DNA from: Bacteroidales bacterium UBA1035
GTDB taxonomy: Bacteria > Bacteroidota > Bacteroidia > Bacteroidales > Dysgonomonadaceae
Length of the DNA stretch: 23,172 nucleotides
Assembly (NCBI GenBank): GCA_002316835.1
Contig: DCEG01000034.1
Span: 1-23,172, forward strand
Direction: 5' to 3'
The notes beneath the pieces were generated by a model. It made no database searches, had not been told where the DNA came from, and saw only the letters and a list, made by a program, of their open reading frames with translations. Position 1 is the stretch's first letter, and each line of letters begins with the position of its first letter. This document shows positions 6,775-14,846 of the stretch, piece by piece. The translations under genes and the position numbers were made by a program.

Positions 6775-9700
6775 ATGGTGGCTTCAGACATCACACAATT
6801 GCTCCGAATCCTTGAGGTTCATCCCAACATTATGGCGGCAAACAAGTTGCTGAAAGAGATAAAAACACTTTCGGTGAAGGGTTTGCATGGTTCATCGCGA
6901 GCGCTTTTCTCTGCGACACTTTACAACAAACAACCGCTGACGTATCTTTTTATCCTGAATGATTTGGAAACAGCAGGATATTTTTATCACGATATTTCGC
7001 AAATTCAAGGTCCAAAAAATGTGTTGTTTTTCCCGTCTGCCTATAAACGGGCAGCAAAATACGGACAAATTGATACCGCAAACGAAATTCTTCGTACTGA
7101 AGTGCTTAGTAGGCTACAAGGCGAGTACGCACCATTTATCATCATTTCTTATCCCGATGCGCTAGCAGAGAAAACTGTTTCTCAGACCACTTTGCAAGAG
7201 AATACGCTTACATTATCGGTGGGTGAACAGGTGGACTCCGGGTTCGTGTCAGAAGTGTTAGATTCTTATGGGTTTACATACGTAGACTACGTTTACGAAC
7301 CGGGACAATATGCCACACGAGGAAGTATCTTAGATGTTTTTTCGTTTTCGAATGAATTACCATACCGTATCGATTTTTTTGGTGATGAAGTGGAAACCAT
7401 TCGCAGTTTTGAAGTGGAGAGCCAACTCTCGAAAGAGAAGTTCTCCGAAATCCGCATCGTTCCCGAATTCGGTAAAAGCAAACATAAAAACGCATCACTT
7501 TTCGATTCTCTTCCTTCGGAAACGATTATCGGAATTGAAGATATTCGCTGGATAGAAAGTCGTGTTGAAAGTATTTACAACGATGATCTGAGTATCGATC
7601 TTAGTAATGAGGAACTGGTGAAAGCCGATTTACTTTCTAAACAAGAGTTTCTATCATTTATAAAACCATTTACACACATTCGGTTCGATACAAAACTGTT
7701 TGATACACCCGACGCTGTTTTACAGTTTCAGACCGCTCCGCAACCACTCTTTCAAAAAAATTTCGATTTAATTGCGGATTCTTTGCAGCATTTTCTACAG
7801 AACGATTACACATTATACATACTTAGCGACAGCGAAAAACAACATCAGCGCTTGCGCGCTATTTTCGATGATCGTGGTGATAATATTTCCTTCATACCGA
7901 TAAACAAAACATTACATGAAGGATTCTCGGATGAATCGCTAAAAATCTGTTGTTTCACCGATCATCAGATTTTCAACCGGTTTCACAAATACAACCTGAA
8001 ATCCGATAAAGCCCGTTCCGGAAAGATCGCACTTACTCTCAAAGAGCTCAATCAACTTCAACAGGGTGATTTTGTGGTGCACATGGATCACGGTATCGGA
8101 AAATTCGCCGGTTTGGTACGTCTTCGTATCGGCGAAACCGTACAGGAAGTTATAAAGCTCACTTATCTGAACAACGATGCGGTTTTTGTTTCTATCCACT
8201 CGCTGCATAAGATTTCAAAATATAAGGGTAAAGAGGGGGCGACACCGTCCCTCAACAAATTGGGTTCCGGCGCCTGGGAAAGGACAAAGGAAAAAACTAA
8301 ATCGAAAATTAAGGATATCGCCCGCGATTTGATAAAGTTGTACGCTCAACGTCAAAGTGAAAAAGGATTTTCCTACTCAAAAGACACTTACTTACAAACC
8401 GAACTGGAGGCTTCGTTTATGTACGAAGACACACCTGACCAGCTGAAAACAACTCAAGATATCAAATTTGATATGGAAAGTGAGCATCCGATGGACAGAC
8501 TGGTTTGTGGTGATGTCGGTTTCGGAAAAACGGAAGTAGCTGTGCGTGCAGCATTTAAAGCAGCTACCGATGGAAAACAAACAGCAGTTTTAGTCCCTAC
8601 AACAGTTCTTGCCAATCAGCATTACAGAACATTCAGCGGTCGTCTATCCGATTTTCCGGTAAAAGTAGATTACTTAAGCCGTGCCCGGACATCAAAAGAG
8701 CAAAAGCAGATTCTTTCCAACCTGAAAGAAGGTAAAATCGATATTATCATCGGTACACATCGGTTAGTGAGCAAGGATATCGTTTTTAAAGATTTGGGAT
8801 TACTGGTAATTGACGAAGAGCAGAAATTCGGGGTTTCTACCAAGGAAAAGCTGAAACAACTAAAAACCAATATCGATACACTCACGATGACCGCGACGCC
8901 CATTCCGCGTACACTCCAATTCTCACTGATGGGGTCGCGCGATTTTTCTACCATCAACACTCCCCCACCCAACCGATATCCGGTGCAAACAGAGGTGCAC
9001 ACGTTTGATGTGGAAGTGATGAAAGAGGCCATCAATTACGAAGTGAGCCGCAACGGGCAGGTATTTATCGTCAACAATCGCATTCAGAATATTTATGAAA
9101 TGGAGGCACTGCTCAAACGCGAAGTGCCGGATATTCGCACGGCGGTTGGCCACGGACAAATGGATCCGAAAAAACTGGAAACGGTGATTGGCGACTTTCT
9201 CAATCACGAGTACGACGTGTTGCTGGCAACCACCATCATCGAATCGGGCATTGATATGCCCAACGTGAACACCATTATCGTGATAAACGCGCAAAACTTC
9301 GGGTTGAGCGACCTCCACCAGCTGCGCGGACGCGTGGGACGAAGCAACCGAAAAGCGTTTTGCTACCTGATGGCGCCGCCGCTCTACACGCTCAGCACCG
9401 ATTCGCGGAGGCGGTTGCAGGCCATTGAAAACTTTTCGGAATTGGGTAGCGGTATACACATTGCCATGCAGGATTTGGACATTCGTGGAGCGGGAAACCT
9501 GCTTGGCGCCGAACAAAGCGGTTTTATTGCCGATTTGGGTTACGAAACGTATCAGAAAATACTTGCCGAAGCCGTTCAGGAACTTCGCAAAGAGGAATTT
9601 ACCGATCTTTACCGGGAACAACAGGAGCAAAAAGCGGAAAGAGATGAAGATTTTGTGGACGATGTCCCCGTAGAAAGTGATTTGGAGCTGATGTTCCCGG

Positions 9701-10110
9701 TATCATACATTCCCAACGATGCTGAACGTGTGGCCATGTACCGCGAACTGGACAACATGGAAACAGAAACGCAAATCCTTGACTTTACAAAACGGTTGGA
9801 AGACCGTTTCGGCAAAATTCCGGCACAAGGCAGAGAACTAATTCGCATCGTCCGATTACGCCGACTAGCAAAATCGCTCGGTATTGAAAAACTTTTCCTT
9901 AAAACCGGACAAATGACTTTATTTCTTATATCCGATGCCGAATCTCCCTATTATCGGTCATCTGCTTTCGATAAACTGTTAAACTACATCCAAACGCATC
10001 CGCGTGAATGCCAGTTGCGCGAAGCCGGCAGGAAACGTTCGGTAGTTATCCGAAATGTTACGACGGTGGAAATAGCAGTGGCTGTATTGGAGGAGATGTT
10101 AAAAAAGTAA
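6775..10110 (+). CDS. mfd: transcription-repair coupling factor Mfd
   Basis: This 1111-residue ATP-dependent translocase would push stalled RNA polymerase off damaged DNA and recruit UvrA. The N-terminal ~330 residues form the UvrB-like module (GQYATRGSILDVFSF, YRIDFFGDEVETIRSF). A CarD-like RNA-polymerase interaction domain starts near residue 426 (QGDFVVHMDHGIGKFAG). The RecG-like motor follows, with Walker A GFGKT (K585), the DEEQ box at 680-683, the TATPIPRTL motif and the QLRGRVGRS arginine-finger region. The TRCF C-terminal domain closes the protein (ELMFPVSYIPNDAERVAMYR). The length is close to the family norm. I chose the ATG at 6775 rather than the TTG at 6760 because the latter lies in the promoter. 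The segment at about 8900-9500 is clearly GC-richer than the rest of the gene. Confidence 0.97.
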   Translation: MVASDITQLLRILEVHPNIMAANKLLKEIKTLSVKGLHGSSRALFSATLYNKQPLTYLFILNDLETAGYFYHDISQIQGPKNVLFFPSAYKRAAKYGQIDTANEILRTEVLSRLQGEYAPFIIISYPDALAEKTVSQTTLQENTLTLSVGEQVDSGFVSEVLDSYGFTYVDYVYEPGQYATRGSILDVFSFSNELPYRIDFFGDEVETIRSFEVESQLSKEKFSEIRIVPEFGKSKHKNASLFDSLPSETIIGIEDIRWIESRVESIYNDDLSIDLSNEELVKADLLSKQEFLSFIKPFTHIRFDTKLFDTPDAVLQFQTAPQPLFQKNFDLIADSLQHFLQNDYTLYILSDSEKQHQRLRAIFDDRGDNISFIPINKTLHEGFSDESLKICCFTDHQIFNRFHKYNLKSDKARSGKIALTLKELNQLQQGDFVVHMDHGIGKFAGLVRLRIGETVQEVIKLTYLNNDAVFVSIHSLHKISKYKGKEGATPSLNKLGSGAWERTKEKTKSKIKDIARDLIKLYAQRQSEKGFSYSKDTYLQTELEASFMYEDTPDQLKTTQDIKFDMESEHPMDRLVCGDVGFGKTEVAVRAAFKAATDGKQTAVLVPTTVLANQHYRTFSGRLSDFPVKVDYLSRARTSKEQKQILSNLKEGKIDIIIGTHRLVSKDIVFKDLGLLVIDEEQKFGVSTKEKLKQLKTNIDTLTMTATPIPRTLQFSLMGSRDFSTINTPPPNRYPVQTEVHTFDVEVMKEAINYEVSRNGQVFIVNNRIQNIYEMEALLKREVPDIRTAVGHGQMDPKKLETVIGDFLNHEYDVLLATTIIESGIDMPNVNTIIVINAQNFGLSDLHQLRGRVGRSNRKAFCYLMAPPLYTLSTDSRRRLQAIENFSELGSGIHIAMQDLDIRGAGNLLGAEQSGFIADLGYETYQKILAEAVQELRKEEFTDLYREQQEQKAERDEDFVDDVPVESDLELMFPVSYIPNDAERVAMYRELDNMETETQILDFTKRLEDRFGKIPAQGRELIRIVRLRRLAKSLGIEKLFLKTGQMTLFLISDAESPYYRSSAFDKLLNYIQTHPRECQLREAGRKRSVVIRNVTTVEIAVAVLEEMLKK

Positions 10111-10131
10111 ATTATCTACTGTTTTTTTAAC
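10098..10131 (+). terminator. weak hairpin with T-run at the mfd 3' end
   Basis: GTTAAAAAAGTA (10098-10109, including the stop region) can pair with TACTGTTTTTTTAAC (10117-10131), with a small bulge. The second arm holds seven Ts. The stem is AT-rich, so it is at best a weak terminator. Confidence 0.35.
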
Positions 10132-10171
10132 TGACTGATACCAATAACAAGTATACCAATTTAACCCAAAT

Positions 10172-10215
10172 AGTAACATTAACTTCACATTATCTTAACC
10201 ATCCTGTAACATTAA
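10172..10215 (+). promoter_or_regulatory. Pho-box-like array of four 11-bp direct repeats
   Basis: Four half-sites occur at exactly 11-bp spacing. The cores TAACATT (10174), TCACATT (10185), TAACCAT (10196) and TAACATT (10207) are each followed by AT-rich or mixed bases. OmpR/PhoB-type regulators bind tandem 11-bp direct repeats, and the core resembles the T-x-x-C-A-T part of the PhoB repeat known in proteobacteria. The array ends 5 bp before a -7-like element (TTTCTTTG, 10221-10228) and replaces any recognisable -33 element, as expected for an activator-dependent promoter. The downstream genes encode an outer-membrane receptor and a phosphatase, which supports phosphate control. The identity of the regulator is inferred. 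Confidence 0.6.
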
Positions 10216-10220
10216 AAGAG

Positions 10221-10228
10221 TTTCTTTG
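10221..10228 (+). promoter_or_regulatory. -7-like element for the receptor-phosphatase operon
   Basis: TTTCTTTG matches TAnnTTTG except for the second base. It lies between the 11-bp repeat array and the ATG at 10255, leaving a leader of about 20 nt. The imperfect match fits a promoter that needs an activator. Confidence 0.45.
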
Positions 10229-10254
10229 CGCTTTAATTCAAATAATGTGAAATA

Positions 10255-13023
10255 ATGCGAAAATTAACTACTTTTCTACTTGTATCTCTAACGGCATTCA
10301 CAACTTTGTTTGCCATTGAAAACCCAATCAACGAAGCTGTTCCGGGAGCGCTAACCGGACGAATAATCGATGAAATGGGCTACGTGTTGCCCGGCGCAAC
10401 TATTACCATTGAAGGATCTGAAATAGGAACAGTATCCGACATCAATGGATTTTTCAGGTTATCCGGACTTGAAAATGGTACTTACAAGGTTAAAGTTACG
10501 TATATCGGATACAATCCAGTTGAAAGAAACGTAACCATCAGCAACAACAGAACCACACCATTAAATAATATTGTATTGGAAGAAGGAATTTTAATGCAGG
10601 AAGTAGTAGTTACTGCATTAAATCCACAACACAAAGCAATTTCGCAACAACGAAACAGCATAAATATAACCAATGTGATTTCGGCAGACCAGGTTGCTCG
10701 TTTTCCCGACTCAAATATAGGTGATGCTTTGAAACGAATTGCCGGTATCAGCGTACAATATGACCAAGGCGAAGCTCGTTTTGGCCACATTCGCGGAACA
10801 TCGCCCGATTTAAGCTCGGTAACCATAGACGGGACACGTGTTCCATCGGCTGAGGCCGAAATGCGTTCGGTACAACTCGACCTCATTCCTTCGGATATGA
10901 TTCAAACCATAGAAGTAAACAAAGTAATTACACCCGATATGGATGCCGATGCGATTGGCGGATCGGTAAACCTTGTTACCAAAAGCCAACCTACAGGTCG
11001 CAGAATTACAGCTATGGCTGGAAGCGGTTATAACCTGATTTCGAAAAAACCAACATTGAATCTAGGGCTCAGTTATGGTAACCGTTATTTTAACGATAAA
11101 CTCGGCTTAGTTGCTGCTGTTTCTTACCAGAATAATCCATTGGGTTCTGACAACGTGGAATTTGAATGGGAAAAAGCAGATGATGGAAGGATGTACACTG
11201 CCGAATACGAAGTACGTCAGTATTTTGTACAACGCGACCGCCAAAGCTATTCGCTGGCAATGGATTACATGTTCAATCCTGATCATAAGATCGAATTTAC
11301 CGGCATGTACAACAAACGACGCGACTGGGAAAATCGTTATCGATTAAGAATTAGGGGAAATGAGCCTGATGGCAACGGATACACCACAGGCCAGGTAGTT
11401 CGTCAGTTGAAATTTGGTACTCCCGACAATAAATACGCACGCTTGGAAGATCAGCGCGTACAAACCTTTTCACTGGGAGGAGAACATCATTTCAACAAAC
11501 TGACCATGAACTGGAAAGGAAATTATTCTAAAGCAAGCGAAGAACGTCCCAACGAAAGATATATGGCCTACAGGGTACGAAATCTCACTTCTCAATTTGA
11601 TTTTTCCGACCCTCAAAAGCCTAAAGCTACCAATTTCAGCAAAGACATAAACGATTTCGGTAATTTCAATTTAAACGAGCTTACAGAAGCATATCAATAT
11701 ACTAAAGACAAAGACCTGTCGGGTAAAATCGATTTTTTATTACCCTTCAATACTTCGGGTGCTTGGAAAAACAGCCTTGGCTTTGGCGCTGCTTTCAAGT
11801 CAAAATCTAAAAGTAACAACGAAGACTATTATGAATATGAACCGACAGATGAAGATGCTTTTGACGCGTTAGTTGCAGGCAATTTGAAAGATCAAACTCG
11901 GGATAACTTTCTCGCCGGAGATTACAAATTGGGAATGTTTCCCGATAAAAAAGTATTTGGCGATATGGCATTCGAAGGAAATTCTGCTTTTACCGGCGAA
12001 AAAGACCTGGAAACCGACATCGCCGATTTCGATGCCAAAGAAGACATCTTTGCCACTTATCTGCGCTACGATCAACGCCTGAATGACCAGATTGATCTCA
12101 TTCTCGGAGTTCGGATGGAGCTCACGAAATCGAACTACAATGGCAATAAATGGAACAGTGACACTGAAACCATTGAAAGAATAAATGGAAAGTCAGACTC
12201 TTACACAAATTTCTTACCCGGTGTTATTGCCAAATGGGATGTAAGCAACGATTTTAAAGTAAAAGCTGCCTGGACAAATACGTTGGCACGCCCCAAATAT
12301 ATCGATTTAGCGCCCATTCAAAACCTCAATTACGGGGATGATGAAATATCACTCGGAAACCCTGACTTGGTTCCAGCCAAATCCATGAACTTTGATTTAA
12401 TGGCTGAATATTACATAAACGGAGGTTTGTTCTCAGCCGGAATATTCTATAAAGATATTAAGGATTTTATTGTGGAAGAACGTCTTACCAATCAGACAGT
12501 AAATGGTACCACTTGGGCAAAATATAGCCGACCGATTAATGCTGGAAATGCTGATTTATTGGGTTTTGAAGTTTCCGTTCAACAAAATTTGAACTTTTTC
12601 CCGGGATTTCTGCGTTATTTTAATGTATATCTCAACTATACATATAATCACTCTAACGTGAAGAATTTTAATTATGAAGGGCGTGAGAACGACAAGTTAA
12701 GCTTGCCCGGCACACCAGAAAACACATTCAATGCGGCATTGGGTTACGATTCACGTCGTTTTTCGGCACGTTTATCGTATAATTTCGCTTCCGATTTTAT
12801 AGATGAGTTAGGTGAAGAAGCTTTCTACGACAGATATTACGACAAAGTGAATTATCTTGACTTTAATGCGAATGTGAAGGTTGGCAAGTATGTGAATATT
12901 TTTGCCAACGTAAACAATATTCTCAATCAACCCTTACGCTATTATCAAGGTAGCAAAGAATACACTATGCAGGTAGAATATTATAATTTTCGTTTTGATG
13001 CAGGTGTGAAGTTGGTATTTTAA
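10255..13023 (+). CDS. TonB-dependent outer-membrane receptor
   Basis: The protein has 922 residues with a signal peptide (about 1-20, hydrophobic core LLVSLTAFTTLFA). A carboxypeptidase-regulatory-like domain follows at about 35-113 (GRIIDEMGYVLPGATITIEG, ending in NIVLEEG), then the plug domain at about 120-245 (DQVARFPDSNIGDALKRIAG, RGTSPDLSSVTIDG, AIGGSVNLVTK). The remainder is the beta-barrel, ending in an aromatic residue (VKLVF). The plug wording resembles the TIGR01782 (Xanthomonas/Caulobacter-type) receptors. No SusD-like lipoprotein is adjacent. The next gene encodes a secreted phosphatase, and a Pho-box-like array precedes this gene, so the likely cargo is a phosphorylated compound or phosphate-linked ligand. 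The substrate itself is not readable from the sequence. Confidence 0.92.
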   Translation: MRKLTTFLLVSLTAFTTLFAIENPINEAVPGALTGRIIDEMGYVLPGATITIEGSEIGTVSDINGFFRLSGLENGTYKVKVTYIGYNPVERNVTISNNRTTPLNNIVLEEGILMQEVVVTALNPQHKAISQQRNSINITNVISADQVARFPDSNIGDALKRIAGISVQYDQGEARFGHIRGTSPDLSSVTIDGTRVPSAEAEMRSVQLDLIPSDMIQTIEVNKVITPDMDADAIGGSVNLVTKSQPTGRRITAMAGSGYNLISKKPTLNLGLSYGNRYFNDKLGLVAAVSYQNNPLGSDNVEFEWEKADDGRMYTAEYEVRQYFVQRDRQSYSLAMDYMFNPDHKIEFTGMYNKRRDWENRYRLRIRGNEPDGNGYTTGQVVRQLKFGTPDNKYARLEDQRVQTFSLGGEHHFNKLTMNWKGNYSKASEERPNERYMAYRVRNLTSQFDFSDPQKPKATNFSKDINDFGNFNLNELTEAYQYTKDKDLSGKIDFLLPFNTSGAWKNSLGFGAAFKSKSKSNNEDYYEYEPTDEDAFDALVAGNLKDQTRDNFLAGDYKLGMFPDKKVFGDMAFEGNSAFTGEKDLETDIADFDAKEDIFATYLRYDQRLNDQIDLILGVRMELTKSNYNGNKWNSDTETIERINGKSDSYTNFLPGVIAKWDVSNDFKVKAAWTNTLARPKYIDLAPIQNLNYGDDEISLGNPDLVPAKSMNFDLMAEYYINGGLFSAGIFYKDIKDFIVEERLTNQTVNGTTWAKYSRPINAGNADLLGFEVSVQQNLNFFPGFLRYFNVYLNYTYNHSNVKNFNYEGRENDKLSLPGTPENTFNAALGYDSRRFSARLSYNFASDFIDELGEEAFYDRYYDKVNYLDFNANVKVGKYVNIFANVNNILNQPLRYYQGSKEYTMQVEYYNFRFDAGVKLVF

Positions 13024-13048
13024 TTTAAAACAAAGATAAAAGAAGCAT

Positions 13049-13087
13049 ATGACAAGATCTGATTCTTGGTTCTTAAAATTCAAATGA
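13049..13087 (+). CDS. 12-codon upstream reading frame overlapping the phosphatase start
   Basis: ATG at 13049 opens a 12-codon frame (MTRSDSWFLKFK) whose TGA overlaps the candidate phosphatase ATG at 13084 in an ATGA arrangement. It lies in the 60-bp gap after the receptor. It could couple translation of the phosphatase to upstream ribosomes, or it may be chance. No family is recognised. Confidence 0.25.
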   Translation: MTRSDSWFLKFK

Positions 13088-14046
13088 TAATGCACAGAAA
13101 TCTAAATCTTATTTTCTTTTTCAGTCTATTCTCGTTCACAGCAATCTACGGGCAGAGTCCAATGATAAATGTAGAAGTTGAGTATGAAGACGGATATAAT
13201 TTCTTTGTAGCAAACGATTTGGGACGAAACGGGTATTACAAGCAAAAAGATATAGCCAAAGTAATGGGCGAATTAGCCGAAGAAATTGGCATTGAGTTTA
13301 TTGCTGCTGCCGGTGATACGCACCATTGGGGCGGCGTGCAAAGCGTTCACGACCCATTATGGATGACCAATTTTGAAACCATTTACGATCATCCTGAGCT
13401 GATGGAAGAATGGCACGCTATCCTAGGGAACCATGATTATCAAGGAAATACACAGGCTGTGATCGATTATTCCGATATTTCGCGTCGCTGGGTAATGCCT
13501 GATAGATACTATACTAAAACTATTCAACCATCGGAAGATGATGAGGATTTTTCTTCTGCCAAAGTGTTCTTCATTGATACAACACCACTCATCGATCAGT
13601 ATTACAAAGAAGGCGATAAGTATCGTGATGTTTTTGAGCAAGACAGCACCAAACAACTTCGTTGGCTGGAAGAAGAATTGGCAAAATCTACCGAAAAATT
13701 CAAAATCGTAATCGGGCATCATCCAATTTACGTTTCGGAGAAAAAGCGGGTAGATGAACAAAGCCTAGTGGAAAAACTCGATCCTATTTTACGAAAACAC
13801 AATGTGGATATATACATTGCCGGACATTCTCACACTTTTCAGCACCTCACAAAACATGGTGCAAAAATAAATTACGTAGTAAACGCTTCAGGCTCTCTCG
13901 GGCGCGAACCTATTAAAGGTCCCGACACACGCTTTAGTTCTTCTGATGAAGGTTTTTCGGTGATCTCTATAGGGAAAAATTCATTAAAGATGACTTTTAT
14001 CAATTATATGGGAAATCCTATCCATCAGTTCGAAATAAAGAAGTAG
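13084..14046 (+). CDS. secreted purple-acid-phosphatase-like metallophosphoesterase
   Basis: This 320-residue exported hydrolase (signal core LNLIFFFSLFSFTAIYG, cleavage likely after YG) belongs to the calcineurin-like superfamily, closest to tartrate-resistant/purple acid phosphatases. Motifs in order: D45 in NDLG (where TRAP has GDWG), D78 in GDTHHWG, GNHD with N116/H117, then GHHP and GHSH. The VQSVHDPLWMTNFETIYDHP and YSDISRRWVMP segments align in style with the TRAP fold. The residue three after D78 is His81, where true purple enzymes have the metal-binding tyrosine, so metal content probably differs. ATG at 13084 or 13090 is preferred over the upstream TTG at 13066. It is cotranscribed with the receptor 60 bp upstream, and would hydrolyse phosphate esters in the periplasm or at the surface. 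Confidence 0.85.
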   Translation: MIMHRNLNLIFFFSLFSFTAIYGQSPMINVEVEYEDGYNFFVANDLGRNGYYKQKDIAKVMGELAEEIGIEFIAAAGDTHHWGGVQSVHDPLWMTNFETIYDHPELMEEWHAILGNHDYQGNTQAVIDYSDISRRWVMPDRYYTKTIQPSEDDEDFSSAKVFFIDTTPLIDQYYKEGDKYRDVFEQDSTKQLRWLEEELAKSTEKFKIVIGHHPIYVSEKKRVDEQSLVEKLDPILRKHNVDIYIAGHSHTFQHLTKHGAKINYVVNASGSLGREPIKGPDTRFSSSDEGFSVISIGKNSLKMTFINYMGNPIHQFEIKK

Positions 14047-14066
14047 TTTTTGTTCCAAAACATATC

Positions 14067-14104
14067 AAAAACCCGACATATTATTAAATAATTGTCGGGT
14101 TTTA
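14067..14104 (+). terminator. bidirectional hairpin terminator after the phosphatase
   Basis: An 11-bp stem is formed by AAAACCCGACA (14068-14078) and TGTCGGGTTTT (14093-14103). Ts on the plus side and Ts on the minus side allow use by both the phosphatase operon and the converging membrane-protein gene. Confidence 0.8.
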
Positions 14105-14150
14105 ACTTTTACTGGAATTCCAAGATTGAATATTAGTATAGACCGTATTT

Positions 14151-14657
14151 TTATTTCCAAAAAACAAATCGTTTAACCCATAAATAGATAGAAGAAAAAA
14201 TAAGAAAAATAATCAAAAAAGTAAGGGAGATTTTCTCGAAAGGATTGTCAGAAAATGTCTTCTCGTAATATGCTGTCAAAATTATAAAGATGTAAAGTGA
14301 ATTTGTGATAAGAGCCATTGCCCACCCCCACGATTTCACATTCATCAAACCCACGATTCCCAGCACTGAAGACAAAGTAAACCAAATAAAATGAACTTGA
14401 GAAAACACATGTACAAATGCTAAACCCATTTTCATTAAAAAAGAAACGGCTACAGAAGCCTCAGACAAGTTAAATTGCAAATAAGCTGTTATATTTTGTA
14501 TTAAATATAATACCCACGCAAGGAGTTGAAAAATAGCAATGGCTGCTATCATTTTGTTACGTTTTGTTTTAGCAAATTTTCTTAACGAAACAACCTTCAT
14601 CCGTTCGTTTGGTATATTCAGATGAAAATAAGGACTATCAAATTGCTGACTGCTCAT
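14151..14657 (-). CDS. small integral membrane protein of unknown function
   Basis: This 168-residue protein has four to five predicted membrane segments: about 35-59 (MIAAIAIFQLLAWVLYLI), 67-107 (one or two spans, through FTLSSVLGIVGLM), 111-132 (WGWAMALITNSLYIFIIL) and 143-164 (ISLTFLIIFLIFSSIYLWV). A polar, partly basic cytoplasmic N-terminus precedes them (RKFAKTKRNK). No catalytic motif or known family is recognised. The gene stands alone, convergent with the phosphatase operon and downstream of cysK, whose own terminator separates them. Its upstream region holds an inverted repeat (14728-14757), which suggests separate regulation. Confidence 0.75.
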   Translation of the reverse strand: MSSQQFDSPYFHLNIPNERMKVVSLRKFAKTKRNKMIAAIAIFQLLAWVLYLIQNITAYLQFNLSEASVAVSFLMKMGLAFVHVFSQVHFIWFTLSSVLGIVGLMNVKSWGWAMALITNSLYIFIILTAYYEKTFSDNPFEKISLTFLIIFLIFSSIYLWVKRFVFWK

Positions 14658-14727
14658 CTCTAATAAGTTATCAACTGATTCACTAAATTATTATGAACCA
14701 GTTTTTTCAGCAATAAAGATATATCAA

Positions 14728-14757
14728 TAACTGATTCTCAGAAAAGGAAATCAGTTA
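14728..14757. repeat. 9-bp inverted repeat upstream of the membrane-protein gene
   Basis: TAACTGATT (14728-14736) and AATCAGTTA (14749-14757) form a perfect inverted repeat with a 12-bp spacer. A third AACTGATT copy lies at 14673-14680, near the start codon. This may be an operator for the gene starting at 14657. Confidence 0.45.
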
Positions 14758-14807
14758 CGTTTTTATGAAGAATTTATTACGAAAGAGTTACAATTGAGAG
14801 AAAATTC

Positions 14808-14841
14808 AAAAAAAACCGATGACTGAACAATCACCGGTTTT
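14808..14841 (-). terminator. intrinsic terminator of the cysE-cysK operon
   Basis: On the minus strand an 11-bp stem (14831-14841 with 14812-14822, including one G-U pair) is followed by eight Us (complement of As 14808-14815). It lies 5 bp beyond the cysK stop codon. Confidence 0.85.
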
Positions 14842-14846
14842 CATTA

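Noticed and set aside
8923..9630. 235-codon minus-strand frame inside mfd
   Set aside because: It is antisense to the conserved helicase domains of mfd in the GC-rich block, where long shadow frames are expected.
10245..10250. ATG-TGA minimal start-stop before the receptor gene
   Set aside because: Two codons in an AT-rich leader are easily chance, and no conservation can be tested here.
13031..13038. Minus-strand TATCTTTG match between receptor and phosphatase
   Set aside because: It points into the receptor gene with no minus-strand gene to serve; most likely a chance match in AT-rich DNA.
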